Assembly (NCBI RefSeq): GCF_019799905.1
Contig: NZ_JABGCI010000006.1
Location: 1 to 64,000 of the forward strand
Direction: 5' to 3'
DNA from: Trujillonella endophytica
GTDB lineage: Bacteria; Actinomycetota; Actinomycetes; Mycobacteriales; Geodermatophilaceae
DNA length: 64,000 nt
Shown: in pieces, positions 23,126 through 32,670 of the stretch
How positions within the stretch are numbered: position 1 is the first letter of the stretch
Layout: every line of letters begins with the position of its first letter
The notes under the pieces: model-generated
Database searches by the model: none
What the model saw: the letters and a program-made list of their open reading frames with translations, nothing else
Told to the model about the DNA's origin: nothing
Program-made: the position numbers and the translations under genes

Positions 23126-24439
23126 TCAGGCGCCCGGCTCGTCGACGGACCAGGCGAGCCGGAACCCGCTGAAGACCTGCCGGCGGATCGGGTGGTCCCA
23201 GTTGCGGAAGCTCGGCCGCAGGATCGAGGAGCCGACGGCCCACGAGCCGCCGCGGAGCACCTTGTGGTCGCCGCCGAAGAACGGCGCGGAGTAGTCGGCG
23301 TAGAGCATCGGCCGGAAGCCCGGCCAGGGGGTGAAGTCCGACGACGTCCACTCCCAGACGTCGCCCATCAGCTGCTCCGCGCCGTACGCCGACGCCCCGG
23401 CGGGGTAGGCGCCGACGCGGGCGGGGCGCAGGGCGAGCCCGTCCAGGTTGGCCAGCGCGGCGGTCGGCTCGGCGTCCCCCCACGGGAAGCGCCGGCGACG
23501 GCGCAGCGCCGGGTCCCACACCGCGGCCTTCTCCCACTCGACCTCGGTCGGCAGCCGCGCCCCCGCCCACGCCGCGTACGCCTCGGCCTCGAAGTACGTG
23601 ACGTGCTGGACCGGTTCGTCACCGGGCAGCTCCTCCACGACGCCGAAGCGGGTGCGGGTGCCGGCTGCGCCTCCGGCGCCCCAGTACATCGGCGCGGTGA
23701 GACCGGCCTCGTCGCGGTGCGCCCGGCCGCGGCCGGACCACCAGCGGTCGTCGGCGTAGCCGCCGTCGGCGACGAAGGCCGCGTACTCGGCGTTGGTCAC
23801 CGGCACCCGGCCGATGCGGAACGCCGGGACGTCGACGACGTGCGCCGGCCGCTCGTTGTCCAGGCTGAACGGCTCGTCGGCGGCGTCGACGCCGAGCACG
23901 AACTCGCCGCCGGGCACCAGCACCGAGGTGCCCGCGACCCCGGGCCGACCCGGGGGCAGCGGGGCGCCCGTGCCGAGCAGCGGCGGGCCGGCGCGCAGGG
24001 CCAGGGCCTGCAGCATCGTCTCGTCGTGCTGCTGCTCGTGGCTGACGACCATGGCGACGGCGAAGGACTCGCCGGCCGCGTCTCCCGCGGAGCCGAGCCG
24101 GTCGACCCGGTCCAGCACCCGGCCGCGCACCTCCGCGCAGTAGGCGCGGGCCTCGACCGGCGGCAGCAGCGGCAGCTGCGCCCGGACGGCGCGCGGCTGC
24201 GTGAACGCGTCGTACAGCGCCTCGACGTCGGGCGGCAGCAGGCCCGGCCGGGCGGCGTCACCGCGGCGCAGCAGCCAGAGGTCCTCCTGCTGGCCGATGT
24301 GCGCGAGGTCCCACACCAGCGGAGACAGCAGCGGGGTGTGCTGGCGGAGCAGCTCGGGCTCGTCGTGGTCGGTGAGCCGCAGGGTGCGCTCGCGGGCGGC
24401 GGTCAGGTCGCGGGCCAGGACCTCGCGGACGTCGGTCAC
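23126..24439 (-). CDS. egtB: Hercynine oxygenase (sulfoxide synthase) EgtB
   Basis: 437 residues: DinB-like helical domain (1-150) and C-type-lectin-like sulfatase-modifying domain (about 175-430). The iron-binding histidines are His47 ([11 protein letters not shown]), His134 and His138 (HEQQHDE), the same numbers as in the M. thermoresistibile enzyme. The C-terminal domain carries [11 protein letters not shown] and VLRGGSWA. It joins hercynine to gamma-glutamylcysteine with oxygen. The GTG start overlaps the egtA stop. Confidence 0.96.
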   Translation of the reverse strand: MTDVREVLARDLTAARERTLRLTDHDEPELLRQHTPLLSPLVWDLAHIGQQEDLWLLRRGDAARPGLLPPDVEALYDAFTQPRAVRAQLPLLPPVEARAYCAEVRGRVLDRVDRLGSAGDAAGESFAVAMVVSHEQQHDETMLQALALRAGPPLLGTGAPLPPGRPGVAGTSVLVPGGEFVLGVDAADEPFSLDNERPAHVVDVPAFRIGRVPVTNAEYAAFVADGGYADDRWWSGRGRAHRDEAGLTAPMYWGAGGAAGTRTRFGVVEELPGDEPVQHVTYFEAEAYAAWAGARLPTEVEWEKAAVWDPALRRRRRFPWGDAEPTAALANLDGLALRPARVGAYPAGASAYGAEQLMGDVWEWTSSDFTPWPGFRPMLYADYSAPFFGGDHKVLRGGSWAVGSSILRPSFRNWDHPIRRQVFSGFRLAWSVDEPGA

Positions 24440-25794
24440 GGTGCCTCCGTGGTCTCGGTGGCGGGGGTCTCGGTGGCGGGGGTCTCGGAGGTGTGGGTCT
24501 CGGAGGTGTGGGTCCCGGAGGTGGGGGTCTCCGGGGGAGCTGTCCCGGTGGCGGACAGCAGGGCGGCGGCGGGGCCGCCGGCGTGCAGGGCGTCGAGCAG
24601 CGCGGTGCCCGGGTCGGCACCGCGCTCGACGAGCTCGGCCAGCGCCTCCACCTCGCGCCGGAGCGCGGCGGGGACGGCGTCCACGGCGGCGGCCAGGCAG
24701 CCGCGTGCGGCGGCGTGCAGGGCCGGGTCGGCCAGCCCGTCGCGGGCAGCGGTGTCCCAGGCCCCGGCGGTGGCCGCGCTCGCCTCCGCCGCGCGGCCGG
24801 CGGCGACCGGGTCGTCCAGCAGCACGGTGGTGACCGCGGCGAGCGCCGGCCACCACGGCTCGGGGGCGGCGTCGAGGTAGCGGATCTCCAGCCAGCCCCG
24901 CGGCCGCACCGGGGGGAAGAGCGTGGTCAGGTGGTAGTCGAGGTCGGCGGCGGTGGGGCGTCGTCCGCCCAGCGGCACCGCGCCGGTCACCCAGTCGGAG
25001 AACGGCACCCGCCCGCGGACCGGCTCGGCGTACGCCTCGTCGCGGACCAGCATCACCGGGGCGGCCAGCGCGTAGGCCGCCCACTCGCCGGCGGGGTCGT
25101 CGCCGCGCAGCACGGGGCCGCAGCGGGCCTGGTCGAGGTCGCCCCACACCTGCTGCCGCGTCGACCGCCAGCCGGTGGGCCGCCCGCCGACCAGCGGGGA
25201 GCACGCCGAGACGGCGACCAGCACCGGGCCGAGCCGGTGGGCCAGCGCCACGCGGTCGCCCCAGCCCGCGGCCGGGCCGGCCTCCAGGTTCACCTGCAGC
25301 GACGCCGTCGACGTCATCATCGCCGTGCCGGCCGCGGCGCAGCCCGCGGCGGTGAAGTGCTGCTCCATGGCCGCGTAGCGGGTGGCGGGGTTGACCCGCT
25401 GCGGCGGCCGCAGCGGGTCGGTGCCCACCGGGGCGAGCCCGAGCCGGTCGGCGCCCAGGGCGGCGGCCAGCACGGTGCGGTCGGCGCGCAGCGCGGCCAC
25501 CGCGGCGGCGACGTCGGGCAGCGGTGGGCCGGAGAGCTCCACCTGCCCGCCCGGCTCGCAGGTGAGCCGGCTGCCGCCGGGCAGCGGTGGCACCGCGGCC
25601 AGGGCACCGCAGACCCGGCCCCACGGCACGCGCGCGGCCGGCCGGTCGAGGTCGACGAGATGCGCCTCCAGCTCCAGGCCGACGGCGCCGGTGGGCCCGT
25701 CGCGGAGCGCGCCGTCGGCCACCGCGGCGAACGCGGTGTCGAGGTCGAGCGCGCGGCTGTGCTGATCGGTCGCGCGGCTGTGCTGATCGGTCAC
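24436..25794 (-). CDS. egtA: Glutamate-cysteine ligase EgtA
   Basis: 452 residues, GCS2/EgtA family. Blocks seen: [33 protein letters not shown] and [15 protein letters not shown]. It makes gamma-glutamylcysteine for EgtB. It is first in the egtABCD operon, each junction overlapping or 2 nt apart. The GTG at 25794 gives [18 protein letters not shown], where the N-terminal heptad TDQHSRA is duplicated by a 21-bp tandem repeat. The C-terminus ends in a low-complexity Thr/Glu tail encoded by five 15-bp repeats. Both ends look recently repeat-expanded; the catalytic core is intact. Confidence 0.93.
   Translation of the reverse strand: MTDQHSRATDQHSRALDLDTAFAAVADGALRDGPTGAVGLELEAHLVDLDRPAARVPWGRVCGALAAVPPLPGGSRLTCEPGGQVELSGPPLPDVAAAVAALRADRTVLAAALGADRLGLAPVGTDPLRPPQRVNPATRYAAMEQHFTAAGCAAAGTAMMTSTASLQVNLEAGPAAGWGDRVALAHRLGPVLVAVSACSPLVGGRPTGWRSTRQQVWGDLDQARCGPVLRGDDPAGEWAAYALAAPVMLVRDEAYAEPVRGRVPFSDWVTGAVPLGGRRPTAADLDYHLTTLFPPVRPRGWLEIRYLDAAPEPWWPALAAVTTVLLDDPVAAGRAAEASAATAGAWDTAARDGLADPALHAAARGCLAAAVDAVPAALRREVEALAELVERGADPGTALLDALHAGGPAAALLSATGTAPPETPTSGTHTSETHTSETPATETPATETTEAP
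24451..24525 (-). repeat. 15-bp tandem repeat in the egtA 3' end
   Basis: Five consecutive 15-bp units: GGTCTCGGTGGCGGG twice, GGTCTCGGAGGTGTG twice, then a variant. They encode PATET x2, HTSET x2 and PTSGT at the C-terminus of EgtA. Unit length is a multiple of three, so copy-number change keeps frame. Confidence 0.92.
25751..25792 (-). repeat. 21-bp perfect tandem duplication at the egtA 5' end
   Basis: Two identical adjacent 21-bp units (25751-25771, 25772-25792), beginning GCGCGGCTGTGCTGATCGGT. They encode TDQHSRA twice. The second GTG-like start context is copied too, so the true start could be in either unit. Confidence 0.92.
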
Positions 25795-25968
25795 GGGGGC
25801 CACTCGGCCCACCCCCTCCAGGTCCGGACCGGTCGCCGGAGCGACCGCGGGTCGGTGCGGGGGCGACCGTCCTGCCGGCCGTCCTCGTCGTTCATCCTCC
25901 ACGCAGGCACCGACAGGACAACCCCTGCCGGCGTCCGCGCCTCCCGGTCTTCGCGGGACGATCCCCTC

Positions 25969-26430
25969 GTGGATGCCTCCGGAGCGCGGGAACCTGCCGG
26001 GAACGACCGCGGGCCGCGGCCGCGGGACCAGCTCGGCCGGCCGCTCCCGTACGGCGCCGAGGGCGTCGAGCGGATGCCCGAGGGGGTCGAGCGCGCCCCG
26101 GCCGAGGCGCTGGCCGAGGCGCAGCGGCTGCTCGACGACGGCCTGCCGTTCCACGCCCACGAGGTGCTGGAGGACGCCTGGAAGGCCGCTCCCGGCCCGG
26201 AGCGGGAGCTGTGGCGGGGGCTGGCCCAGCTCGCCGTCGGCGTCACCCACGCGGCCCGTGGCAACCCCCGCGGCGCGGCCACGCTGCTGGACCGGGCCGC
26301 GCGGAACCTGGCGCCGTTCGCCGCGGAGCCGCCGCACGGCGTCGACGTCGCCGGGCTCGTGGCGTGGGCGCGCGCCGCCGACCCAGCCGGACCCCTGGCC
26401 CCGCCGCCCCTGCGCGGGCGTCAGCAGTAG
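25969..26430 (+). CDS. DUF309-family protein
   Basis: 153 residues. The DUF309 core is LAEAQRLLDDGLPFHAHEVLEDAWKAAP (in segments), ELWRGLAQLAVGVTHAARGN and GAATLLDRAARNLAPF. The 'FHAHEVLEDAW' helix is diagnostic; the function of the family is unknown to me. Transcribed divergently from egtA across about 175 bp. Its 3' end overlaps the 3' end of the BTAD regulator gene by 10 bp, tail to tail. Confidence 0.85.
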   Translation: MDASGAREPAGNDRGPRPRDQLGRPLPYGAEGVERMPEGVERAPAEALAEAQRLLDDGLPFHAHEVLEDAWKAAPGPERELWRGLAQLAVGVTHAARGNPRGAATLLDRAARNLAPFAAEPPHGVDVAGLVAWARAADPAGPLAPPPLRGRQQ

Positions 26431-29400
26431 GTGTCGAGCAGCCGCTGCGCCCGGGCGGCGAACGGCGCGAAGCCGAACAGCTCGCAGATCTCACCCGCCC
26501 GCTCGAGCTCGGCGCGGGCGCCCCGGTCCCCGGTGAGGGCGAGCGCGCCCCCGTGGTAGAGCGCGCTGGGTCCGAGCACGGTGGTGCCGGGCCAGAGCAC
26601 GACGACGGTGTCGCCGTAGCCGCGCAGCGCCGGCAGCACGCTCGCCGCCCGCCCGGCGTCGGCCAGCTCCAGGTAGACGTCGGTGAGCAGGATCGTCTTC
26701 ACCGGCTCCCGGGTGCCCCCGCCGGGGGTGGTGAGCATCCGGTCGGCGGCGGCGAGGGCGGCGTCGCGCCGGCCGGCCTGGGCGTGCGCCTGGGCCAGCA
26801 CCCCGAGCCAGTCGGGGTCGACGGTCGCGGCGAGGTCCACGACCTCGGGGACGACGGCGGGCAGCCGGTGCTCGAGCCAGGCGGCGATGCCCTCGATGGT
26901 CTGCCGGGACATCCGGGTGACGTCGGCGGCGGCCGGCGACGTGGTGGGGGCGTCGCGCACGGCGTCGTCGGCCAGCCGCCGTGCCTCGTCGGTCTCGCCG
27001 CGGGCCAGGGCCGTGCCGGCGTGCCACCAGGCGTCGAGCTGGAGCAGGTCGCCGTCCCCGCGCCGCTCGGCGAGGTCGGTGAAGCGCCGCGAGACGGCGG
27101 CGGCCTCGCCGGCCTGTGTGGTCTCGGTGAGCGCGCAACGCAGCAGGTGCAGGGCGGTGGCCTCCGCGACGGGGTCCCCGGCGCTCTCCCGCAGCATCGT
27201 GCGCGCCAGGTCGACCCGGCCGGGCGCGTGCGCCGGGGTCCAGTGCGCCACGAACTCCGCCGCCCGGGCGCGGGCCCGGGCGCCGCGGTCGTCGCCGGCC
27301 GCCGCCAGCGCCCGAGCGGCGAGCTCCGGCCCGCCGGAGCGCCCGGTGCTCGCCCGGCGCACGCCCGCCGCGGCCAGCACGGCGGCCGCCACCGGCGGGG
27401 GAACGGCGTCCGTGCGCCCGGTCGCCTCCTCCAGGAGTGCCTCGTCGGCGGCGTGCAGCGCCCCGAACGAGGCCCAGTAGCCGCCGATCCCGCCCCCGGC
27501 GGAGACGACGGCCGCCCGCACCAGCCGCCCGTCGTCGCCGGCCGCCCGGGCCAGCCCGGCAGCGGCCGACAGCGCGGCGCCGCTCTCCTCGATCAGGCCG
27601 AGCAGCCGCAGCGCGGCGCCGCGGACCAGGTGGAGGTCGGTCGCCGTGGCGACCTCGCCGGCCGGCACGTGGGCAAGCCCGCGCTCGGCGAGCGCCGCGG
27701 CCTCCTCGACACCGGCGCGGTCGATCGCCTCGCGGGCGGCCCGCAGGCACGCGAGCGCCGCGGCGGGGTCGGGCCGGCCCGCGGCGGCCTCGCTGCGGTG
27801 GACGGCGATCGCGGCCGCAGCGGTGGCCGCGGCCGGGGCGGCCGCCAGCGCGTCGGCCACCCGGCCGTGCAGCGCGGCACGGGCCGCCGGGCCGAGGTCG
27901 GCCAGCAGCACCTCGCGGACCAGGTCGTGGGCGATCCGCACCCGCCCGGGCGCCGGTTCCACGAGCAGGCCCGCGGTCAGCGCGTCCCCGACCGGGTCCG
28001 CGGCGGGACCCTCGCCCAGCGCCGCCCAGAGCACCGCCACCGACACGTCCCGGCCGGCGACCGCGGCCACGGCGAGCACGTCGCGGACCGGTGCCGGCAG
28101 GTCCTCCAGGCGCAGCCGGACGACGTCGCGCACCCCGGCCGGGACCGCGCCGCCCTCGCGCGCGCCGACCGCGGCCAGCTCGGTGACGAAGAACGGGTTG
28201 CCGCCGGAGCGTTCGGCGAGCACCCGCGCGTCGTCCTCGTCCAGCGCGGTCCCGGCCAGCTCCGCGGCCAGCGCGGCCACCTCCCCGGTCGCCAGGCCAC
28301 CCAGCCGCAGCCGCCGGGCACCGGGCAGGCGGGCGGCGGCGCCGAGCACCCGGGGGAGCCCCGCGGCGCCGACGGCCTCCTCGCGGCAGGTCAGGGCGAG
28401 CAGCAGCCGGCTGCCGTGCAGCTGGGAGAGGACCACCTCCAGCACGTGCAGGGAGTCGGCGTCGGCCCACTGGAGGTCGTCGAGGACGACGAGCAGCGGC
28501 GCCTCGGCGGCTCCGGCCCGCAGCCGCCGGGCGGTGTCCAGGCCGAGGGCGAACCGGGCGCCCGGGTCGCTGCCGCCGGCCCCCTCGGGCAGCCCGCCGA
28601 GGACCTGCTGCCACGGCCAGTACGGCGGCGCGCCGCCGATCTCGGCGCACCGCCCCCAGCGGACCGCCGCGCCGGCCCGGGCGGCGAAGGCCTCGACCAG
28701 GCGGGTCTTGCCGATGCCCGGCTCCCCGGTGACGACGACGGCGGTGCCCCGGCCCGCCCCGGCCGCCGCCCAGGCCGCGGCCAGGGCGTCCAGCTCGGCG
28801 GGACGGCCGACGAAGCCGTCGCCGGGAGCCGGTGCCGGGGCCCGGACGGCGCCGGCGTCCCGCCCGGCCGGGGGCGGCGCGGCGGCGGGCGGTGCGTCGA
28901 GGGCCGCGTCCTGGCGCAGCAGCGCGGCCTCGAGGTCGCGCACCTCGGGGGAGGGGTCCAGCCCCAGCTCGTCGGCGATGTGCTCCCGCGTGCGCCGCAG
29001 CACCTCCAACGCCTCGGCCTGCCGCCCGCCGCGGTAGAGCGCCCTGGCCAGCAGCGCCGCGGTGTGCTCGCGCAGCGGGTCGGCGGCGGCCGCGGCGGAG
29101 AGGTCGGCGACCAGCTCGGCGCCGGTGCCCAGCGCGAGCCGCGCCTCCGCCAGCCGCTCCAGGGCGGCCAGCCGCAGCTCCTCGAGCCGGGTGGCGATCG
29201 GGGCGACCTCGGGGACGTCGGCCACGTCGGCGTAGGGGCCGCCCTGCCAGCGGGCCAGCGTCGCGGGGAGCTGCCGCGCGGCCTCGGCGTCGCCCGCGGC
29301 CCCCGCGGCGGACACCTCGTCGGCGAAGGCGTGCGCGTCCACGGCGGGGCGCGGCAGCACCAGCGCGTAGCCGGCGCCGCGGGTGACCAGCACGGTCGCC

Positions 29401-29648
29401 TCGCGCGCGCCGCGGCCGGGGTCCAGCAGCCGCCGCAGCCGGGCGATGTGCCCCTGGAGCGTCGTCGTCGCCGAGGCCGGCGGATGCCCCCGCCAGAGCC
29501 GGTCGGCCAGGACGTCGGCGGCGACGGTGCGCCCCTCCGCGGCCGCCAGGAGCGCCAGGACCTCGGCGGGCTTGCGCCCGCCGAGGTCGAGGTCGGCGCC
29601 GTCGCGGGTGACGCGGGTCGGCCCGAGCACCTGTACCCGCAGCTCCAC
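26421..29648 (-). CDS. BTAD/AfsR-type transcriptional regulator with AAA ATPase domain
   Basis: 1075 residues. Order: N-terminal winged helix (VQVLGPTRVTRDGADLDLGGRKPAEVLALLAA, residues about 4-90), bacterial transcriptional activator (BTAD) helices (about 95-245), an AAA/STAND ATPase with Walker A GEPGIGKTR near 308 and Walker B LLVVLDDLQWADADSLH, then a long TPR-like helical C-terminus. SARP-type regulators of this build activate secondary metabolism or stress genes. A paralogue lies at the right end of the window. No product cluster is evident beside it. Confidence 0.9.
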   Translation of the reverse strand: MELRVQVLGPTRVTRDGADLDLGGRKPAEVLALLAAAEGRTVAADVLADRLWRGHPPASATTTLQGHIARLRRLLDPGRGAREATVLVTRGAGYALVLPRPAVDAHAFADEVSAAGAAGDAEAARQLPATLARWQGGPYADVADVPEVAPIATRLEELRLAALERLAEARLALGTGAELVADLSAAAAADPLREHTAALLARALYRGGRQAEALEVLRRTREHIADELGLDPSPEVRDLEAALLRQDAALDAPPAAAPPPAGRDAGAVRAPAPAPGDGFVGRPAELDALAAAWAAAGAGRGTAVVVTGEPGIGKTRLVEAFAARAGAAVRWGRCAEIGGAPPYWPWQQVLGGLPEGAGGSDPGARFALGLDTARRLRAGAAEAPLLVVLDDLQWADADSLHVLEVVLSQLHGSRLLLALTCREEAVGAAGLPRVLGAAARLPGARRLRLGGLATGEVAALAAELAGTALDEDDARVLAERSGGNPFFVTELAAVGAREGGAVPAGVRDVVRLRLEDLPAPVRDVLAVAAVAGRDVSVAVLWAALGEGPAADPVGDALTAGLLVEPAPGRVRIAHDLVREVLLADLGPAARAALHGRVADALAAAPAAATAAAAIAVHRSEAAAGRPDPAAALACLRAAREAIDRAGVEEAAALAERGLAHVPAGEVATATDLHLVRGAALRLLGLIEESGAALSAAAGLARAAGDDGRLVRAAVVSAGGGIGGYWASFGALHAADEALLEEATGRTDAVPPPVAAAVLAAAGVRRASTGRSGGPELAARALAAAGDDRGARARARAAEFVAHWTPAHAPGRVDLARTMLRESAGDPVAEATALHLLRCALTETTQAGEAAAVSRRFTDLAERRGDGDLLQLDAWWHAGTALARGETDEARRLADDAVRDAPTTSPAAADVTRMSRQTIEGIAAWLEHRLPAVVPEVVDLAATVDPDWLGVLAQAHAQAGRRDAALAAADRMLTTPGGGTREPVKTILLTDVYLELADAGRAASVLPALRGYGDTVVVLWPGTTVLGPSALYHGGALALTGDRGARAELERAGEICELFGFAPFAARAQRLLDTYC

Positions 29649-29708
29649 GGCTGCGGAGAGTAGGCGACCGGTTCGGTTCCGCGGCGCCCCTGCGCCGCGA
29701 CGGGGGCC

Positions 29709-30608
29709 TCAGGCCGCCTCCGTCCCCCCGGATCCGCTGCGCCGCCGGAGCGGGGCGGACCGGCACCAGGAGACCGCGGCGACGACCATGGCCAGCGCCG
29801 CGAACAGGCCGCTCTCGGTGGCGAACCAGCCGGTCGAGCCGGTGTCGCGGGTCAGCGGGTCGAGCACGTGGTAGAGCGCGGCGTTGACCACCGCGTGGGC
29901 GAGGACGCCCGGCCAGATCCCCCAGCGCAGCTGCATGCTCGCCAGCACGGCGCCGAACGCCACGGTGCCGACCGAGAAGCACAGCAGGGCCCACGCCACC
30001 GGCACGCCGTCGGGGGTGCCGCCGAGGAAGACGATGAGCGGCGCGTGGAAGGCCGCCCAGGCCAGCCCGCTGACCAGGACGACGGTGCGCGGGCCGGCGA
30101 CCTCGGCGAGCCGGGTCACGAGCAGCCCCCGCCAGCCGACGTCCTCGGCGAGTGCGAGCAGCACGTACGGCGCGACGAGCACGGTCAGGCCCAGCGGCAC
30201 CATCGCGTCGAGGCCGTCGGTGTCGAGGGCGCCGGCCCCGGTGAGCCACACCAGGGCGCCACCGGACAGCGCCGTGACCAGGGCCCACAGCCACGCCCGG
30301 CCGAGGATGCGCAGCGGGGTGCGGGAGAAGCCCCATCCGGGGCGGCGCAGCGACCCGGTGGCGACGAGCCGGGCCACGAGCGCGGCGACCAGCGGGATCA
30401 GCGCCTGGCCGAACAGCACCGCCTGCACCAGCGGCGCGGCCTGGTCGACGTGCTGCACGTCGGCGTCCCGGCTCGCGGCGAAGACCGTCGTCCCGGTGAG
30501 CAGCACGGCGACGGTGCCGAGGAAGACGCCGATCTCCCGCCACGGCGCAGGCCGGGCGGCGGTGGGGGCGGTGCCGGGCCGGGCCGGCAGCGGGGAGGTG
30601 GTGGTCAT
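29709..30608 (-). CDS. CPBP-family intramembrane protease-like protein
   Basis: 299 residues, about eight membrane helices. CPBP (Abi) motifs: ALAEDVGWRGLLVTRL (EExxxR type, with Glu-Asp instead of Glu-Glu), AAFHAPLIV and VLAHAVVNAALYHV. These supply the metal-site Glu and His residues. The function of such actinobacterial members is unknown; some process membrane peptides or relate to bacteriocin immunity. It lies just downstream of the BTAD regulator start on the same strand, so it may be transcribed first. Confidence 0.85.
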   Translation of the reverse strand: MTTTSPLPARPGTAPTAARPAPWREIGVFLGTVAVLLTGTTVFAASRDADVQHVDQAAPLVQAVLFGQALIPLVAALVARLVATGSLRRPGWGFSRTPLRILGRAWLWALVTALSGGALVWLTGAGALDTDGLDAMVPLGLTVLVAPYVLLALAEDVGWRGLLVTRLAEVAGPRTVVLVSGLAWAAFHAPLIVFLGGTPDGVPVAWALLCFSVGTVAFGAVLASMQLRWGIWPGVLAHAVVNAALYHVLDPLTRDTGSTGWFATESGLFAALAMVVAAVSWCRSAPLRRRSGSGGTEAA

Positions 30609-30676
30609 GGCGGGTCGGACTCCAGGTGGTCGCGTCTCGGTCGCCGCAGACGGTGGGGCGCCCGCCTGGTGCGGCT

Positions 30677-30717
30677 CTGGTGGAGCGCTCGTCGGCCGCT
30701 CACCAGCGCTCCACCAG
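30677..30717. promoter_or_regulatory. Inverted repeat in a divergent promoter
   Basis: Perfect 13-bp arms CTGGTGGAGCGCT (30677-30689) and complement (30705-30717) with a 15-nt spacer, between the CPBP protein (minus) and the cupin-like protein (plus). Its position suits an operator; a hairpin in the cupin leader is the alternative. Confidence 0.5.
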
Positions 30718-30741
30718 CGCGCGCGGGGACCGTGCCGGTCC

Positions 30742-31119
30742 ATGGAGCCCCTCGACCTCCCCGGCCCGCCCGGCGCCGTCGTCGTCCCGCTGCCGGCGGG
30801 CGGTTCGCTGCCCCGCTGCCGCGCCCGGCGCGCCGACGTCGTCCTCGTCGTGCTCGACGGCAGCCCCGTGGCCGACGTCGGGGACGACGAGGCCCGGGCC
30901 ACCGCGCCGGGCGACGTGCTGGTCTGCCCGCGCGGCACCCCGTGGTCGCTGCGCGCGGGTCCCGTACCGGCGCGGGTGGTCGTCGTCGCCTTCCCCGCCG
31001 GACCGGAGCGGGCGGTGGCCGTCCTGGCCGGCCGGCCGCTGCTCGACGACGCCGCCCGGGTGGGCGTGGCCGCCGACGGCGGACTGGAGCTGGTGCTGGA
31101 GCCGGCGTCCCCGGGGTGA
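30742..31119 (+). CDS. Small cupin-like protein
   Basis: 125 residues, beta-rich. ARATAPGDVLVCPRGTPWSLRAGPVPARVVVVAF looks like the second cupin motif (PGDxxxxPxGxxW). The first motif is weak and lacks metal histidines, so it may be a metal-free sensor or carrier protein. The ATG at 30742 is the first plausible start. It precedes the malic enzyme gene by 48 bp and may be co-transcribed. Confidence 0.6.
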   Translation: MEPLDLPGPPGAVVVPLPAGGSLPRCRARRADVVLVVLDGSPVADVGDDEARATAPGDVLVCPRGTPWSLRAGPVPARVVVVAFPAGPERAVAVLAGRPLLDDAARVGVAADGGLELVLEPASPG

Positions 31120-31167
31120 GGTGCGGGCATCGGTGGCCCCGGTCACGGTGGGACCATCGAGGGCGCC

Positions 31168-32670
31168 ATGAGCACCGACACCGAGCACACCGCAGCCGTC
31201 GACCCGACCGACCGGGGAGCGCCGGCGCCGCCGCCGGCGCGCGGCCCGGTCACCTCGGCGTCCTACTCCGTGACCGTCCGGTTGATCGCCGACGTCGACC
31301 CGGCCAGCATCGGCCGGATCGCGACCGCGGTCGGCACCGCGGGCGGGGCGGTCACCGCGATCGACGTGGTCGAGTCGCGCACCGACCACCTGACGGTCGA
31401 CGTGACCTGCTCGGCCGCCGACGCGACGCACTCGCAGGAGATGGTCGAGGCGATCGGCGCGGTCCCGGGGGTGGAGGTGCGCAAGGTCAGCGACCGCACC
31501 TTCCTGCTGCACCTGGGCGGCAAGCTCGAGGTGGCCTCCAAGGTGCCGCTGAAGACCCGCGACGACCTCTCGATGGCGTACACGCCCGGCGTGGCCCGGG
31601 TCTGCCTGGCGCTGGCCGACCACCCCGAGGACGTCCGCCGGCTGACCATCAAGGGCAACACGGTCGCCGTCGTCACCGACGGGTCCGCGGTGCTCGGCCT
31701 CGGCGACATCGGCCCCGGCGCCGCGCTGCCGGTCATGGAGGGCAAGGCGGTGCTGTTCAAGCGGTTCGCCGACATCGACGCCTGGCCGATCTGCCTCGAC
31801 ACCCAGGACGTCGACGAGATCGTGCGCGCCGTCGAGCTGATCGCCCCCGGCTTCGGCGGCATCAACCTCGAGGACATCTCCGCCCCGCGCTGCTTCGAGA
31901 TCGAGCGGCGGCTGCGGGAGCGCCTGGACATCCCCGTCTTCCACGACGACCAGCACGGGACGGCGATCTGCGCGCTGGCCGCCCTGACCAACGCGCTGCG
32001 GGTCGTGGACAAGCAGCTGGCCGACGTGAAGGTGGTCGTCGCCGGCGGCGGCGCGGCCGGGACGGCGATCGTGAACCTGCTGCTGGCCGCGGGCGCGACG
32101 AACGTCCTGGTCTGGGACCGCGAGGGCATCCTCTGCCCCGACGACGAACGCCTGACGCCGGCGAAGCGGGAGCTGGCCGCGCGGACGAACGCCGGCTGCG
32201 TGCGCGGCGAGCTGCCCGACGCGCTGGAGGCCGCCGACGTCTTCATCGGGGTGAGCGCCGGGAACGTGCTGCCCGTCGAGGAGCTCGCCCGGATGGCGCC
32301 CGGGGCCGTCGTCTTCCCCATGGCCAACCCGACGCCCGAGGTCGACCCGGTCCGCGCCCGGCAGTACGCCGCCGTCGTCGCCTCCGGCCGGTCGGACCTG
32401 CCCAACCAGATCAACAACGTGCTGGCGTTCCCCGGCGTCTTCCGGGGACTGCTCGACGCGCGGGCCACCGAGATCGACACCCCGATGCTGCTGGCCGCCG
32501 CCGAGGCGCTCGCGGCGCTCGTCCGCGACGACCAGCTCAACGCCAACTACATCATCCCGAGCGTCTTCGACCCTGCGGTCACCACGGCCGTGGCGCAGGC
32601 CGTGGCCGCGGCGGCCCGTGCCACGGGCGCGGTGGTCGACCTCCCCGGCCGCCCCGGCCTCTCCGACTGA
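31168..32670 (+). CDS. NAD(P)-dependent malic enzyme with N-terminal ACT domain
   Basis: 500 residues. An ACT-like domain occupies about 30-110 (SVTVRLIADVDPASIGRIATA...). The malic enzyme core has MAYTPGVARVC, the catalytic Lys/Asp region IKGNTVAVVTDGSAVLGLGDIGP, FHDDQHGTA and the Rossmann motif VVVAGGGAAGTAIVNLLL. It decarboxylates malate to pyruvate. The ACT domain suggests allosteric control by a small metabolite. The ATG at 31168 has only a modest ribosome site. Confidence 0.95.
   Translation: MSTDTEHTAAVDPTDRGAPAPPPARGPVTSASYSVTVRLIADVDPASIGRIATAVGTAGGAVTAIDVVESRTDHLTVDVTCSAADATHSQEMVEAIGAVPGVEVRKVSDRTFLLHLGGKLEVASKVPLKTRDDLSMAYTPGVARVCLALADHPEDVRRLTIKGNTVAVVTDGSAVLGLGDIGPGAALPVMEGKAVLFKRFADIDAWPICLDTQDVDEIVRAVELIAPGFGGINLEDISAPRCFEIERRLRERLDIPVFHDDQHGTAICALAALTNALRVVDKQLADVKVVVAGGGAAGTAIVNLLLAAGATNVLVWDREGILCPDDERLTPAKRELAARTNAGCVRGELPDALEAADVFIGVSAGNVLPVEELARMAPGAVVFPMANPTPEVDPVRARQYAAVVASGRSDLPNQINNVLAFPGVFRGLLDARATEIDTPMLLAAAEALAALVRDDQLNANYIIPSVFDPAVTTAVAQAVAAAARATGAVVDLPGRPGLSD

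Noticed and set aside
24451..24525. Repeats considered as a CRISPR array
   Set aside because: Units are 15 bp, directly adjacent with no spacers and lie in a coding frame.
26491..30543. 1350-residue minus-strand frame
   Set aside because: Arg/Gly/Ala-rich shadow in another frame of the BTAD regulator and CPBP genes.
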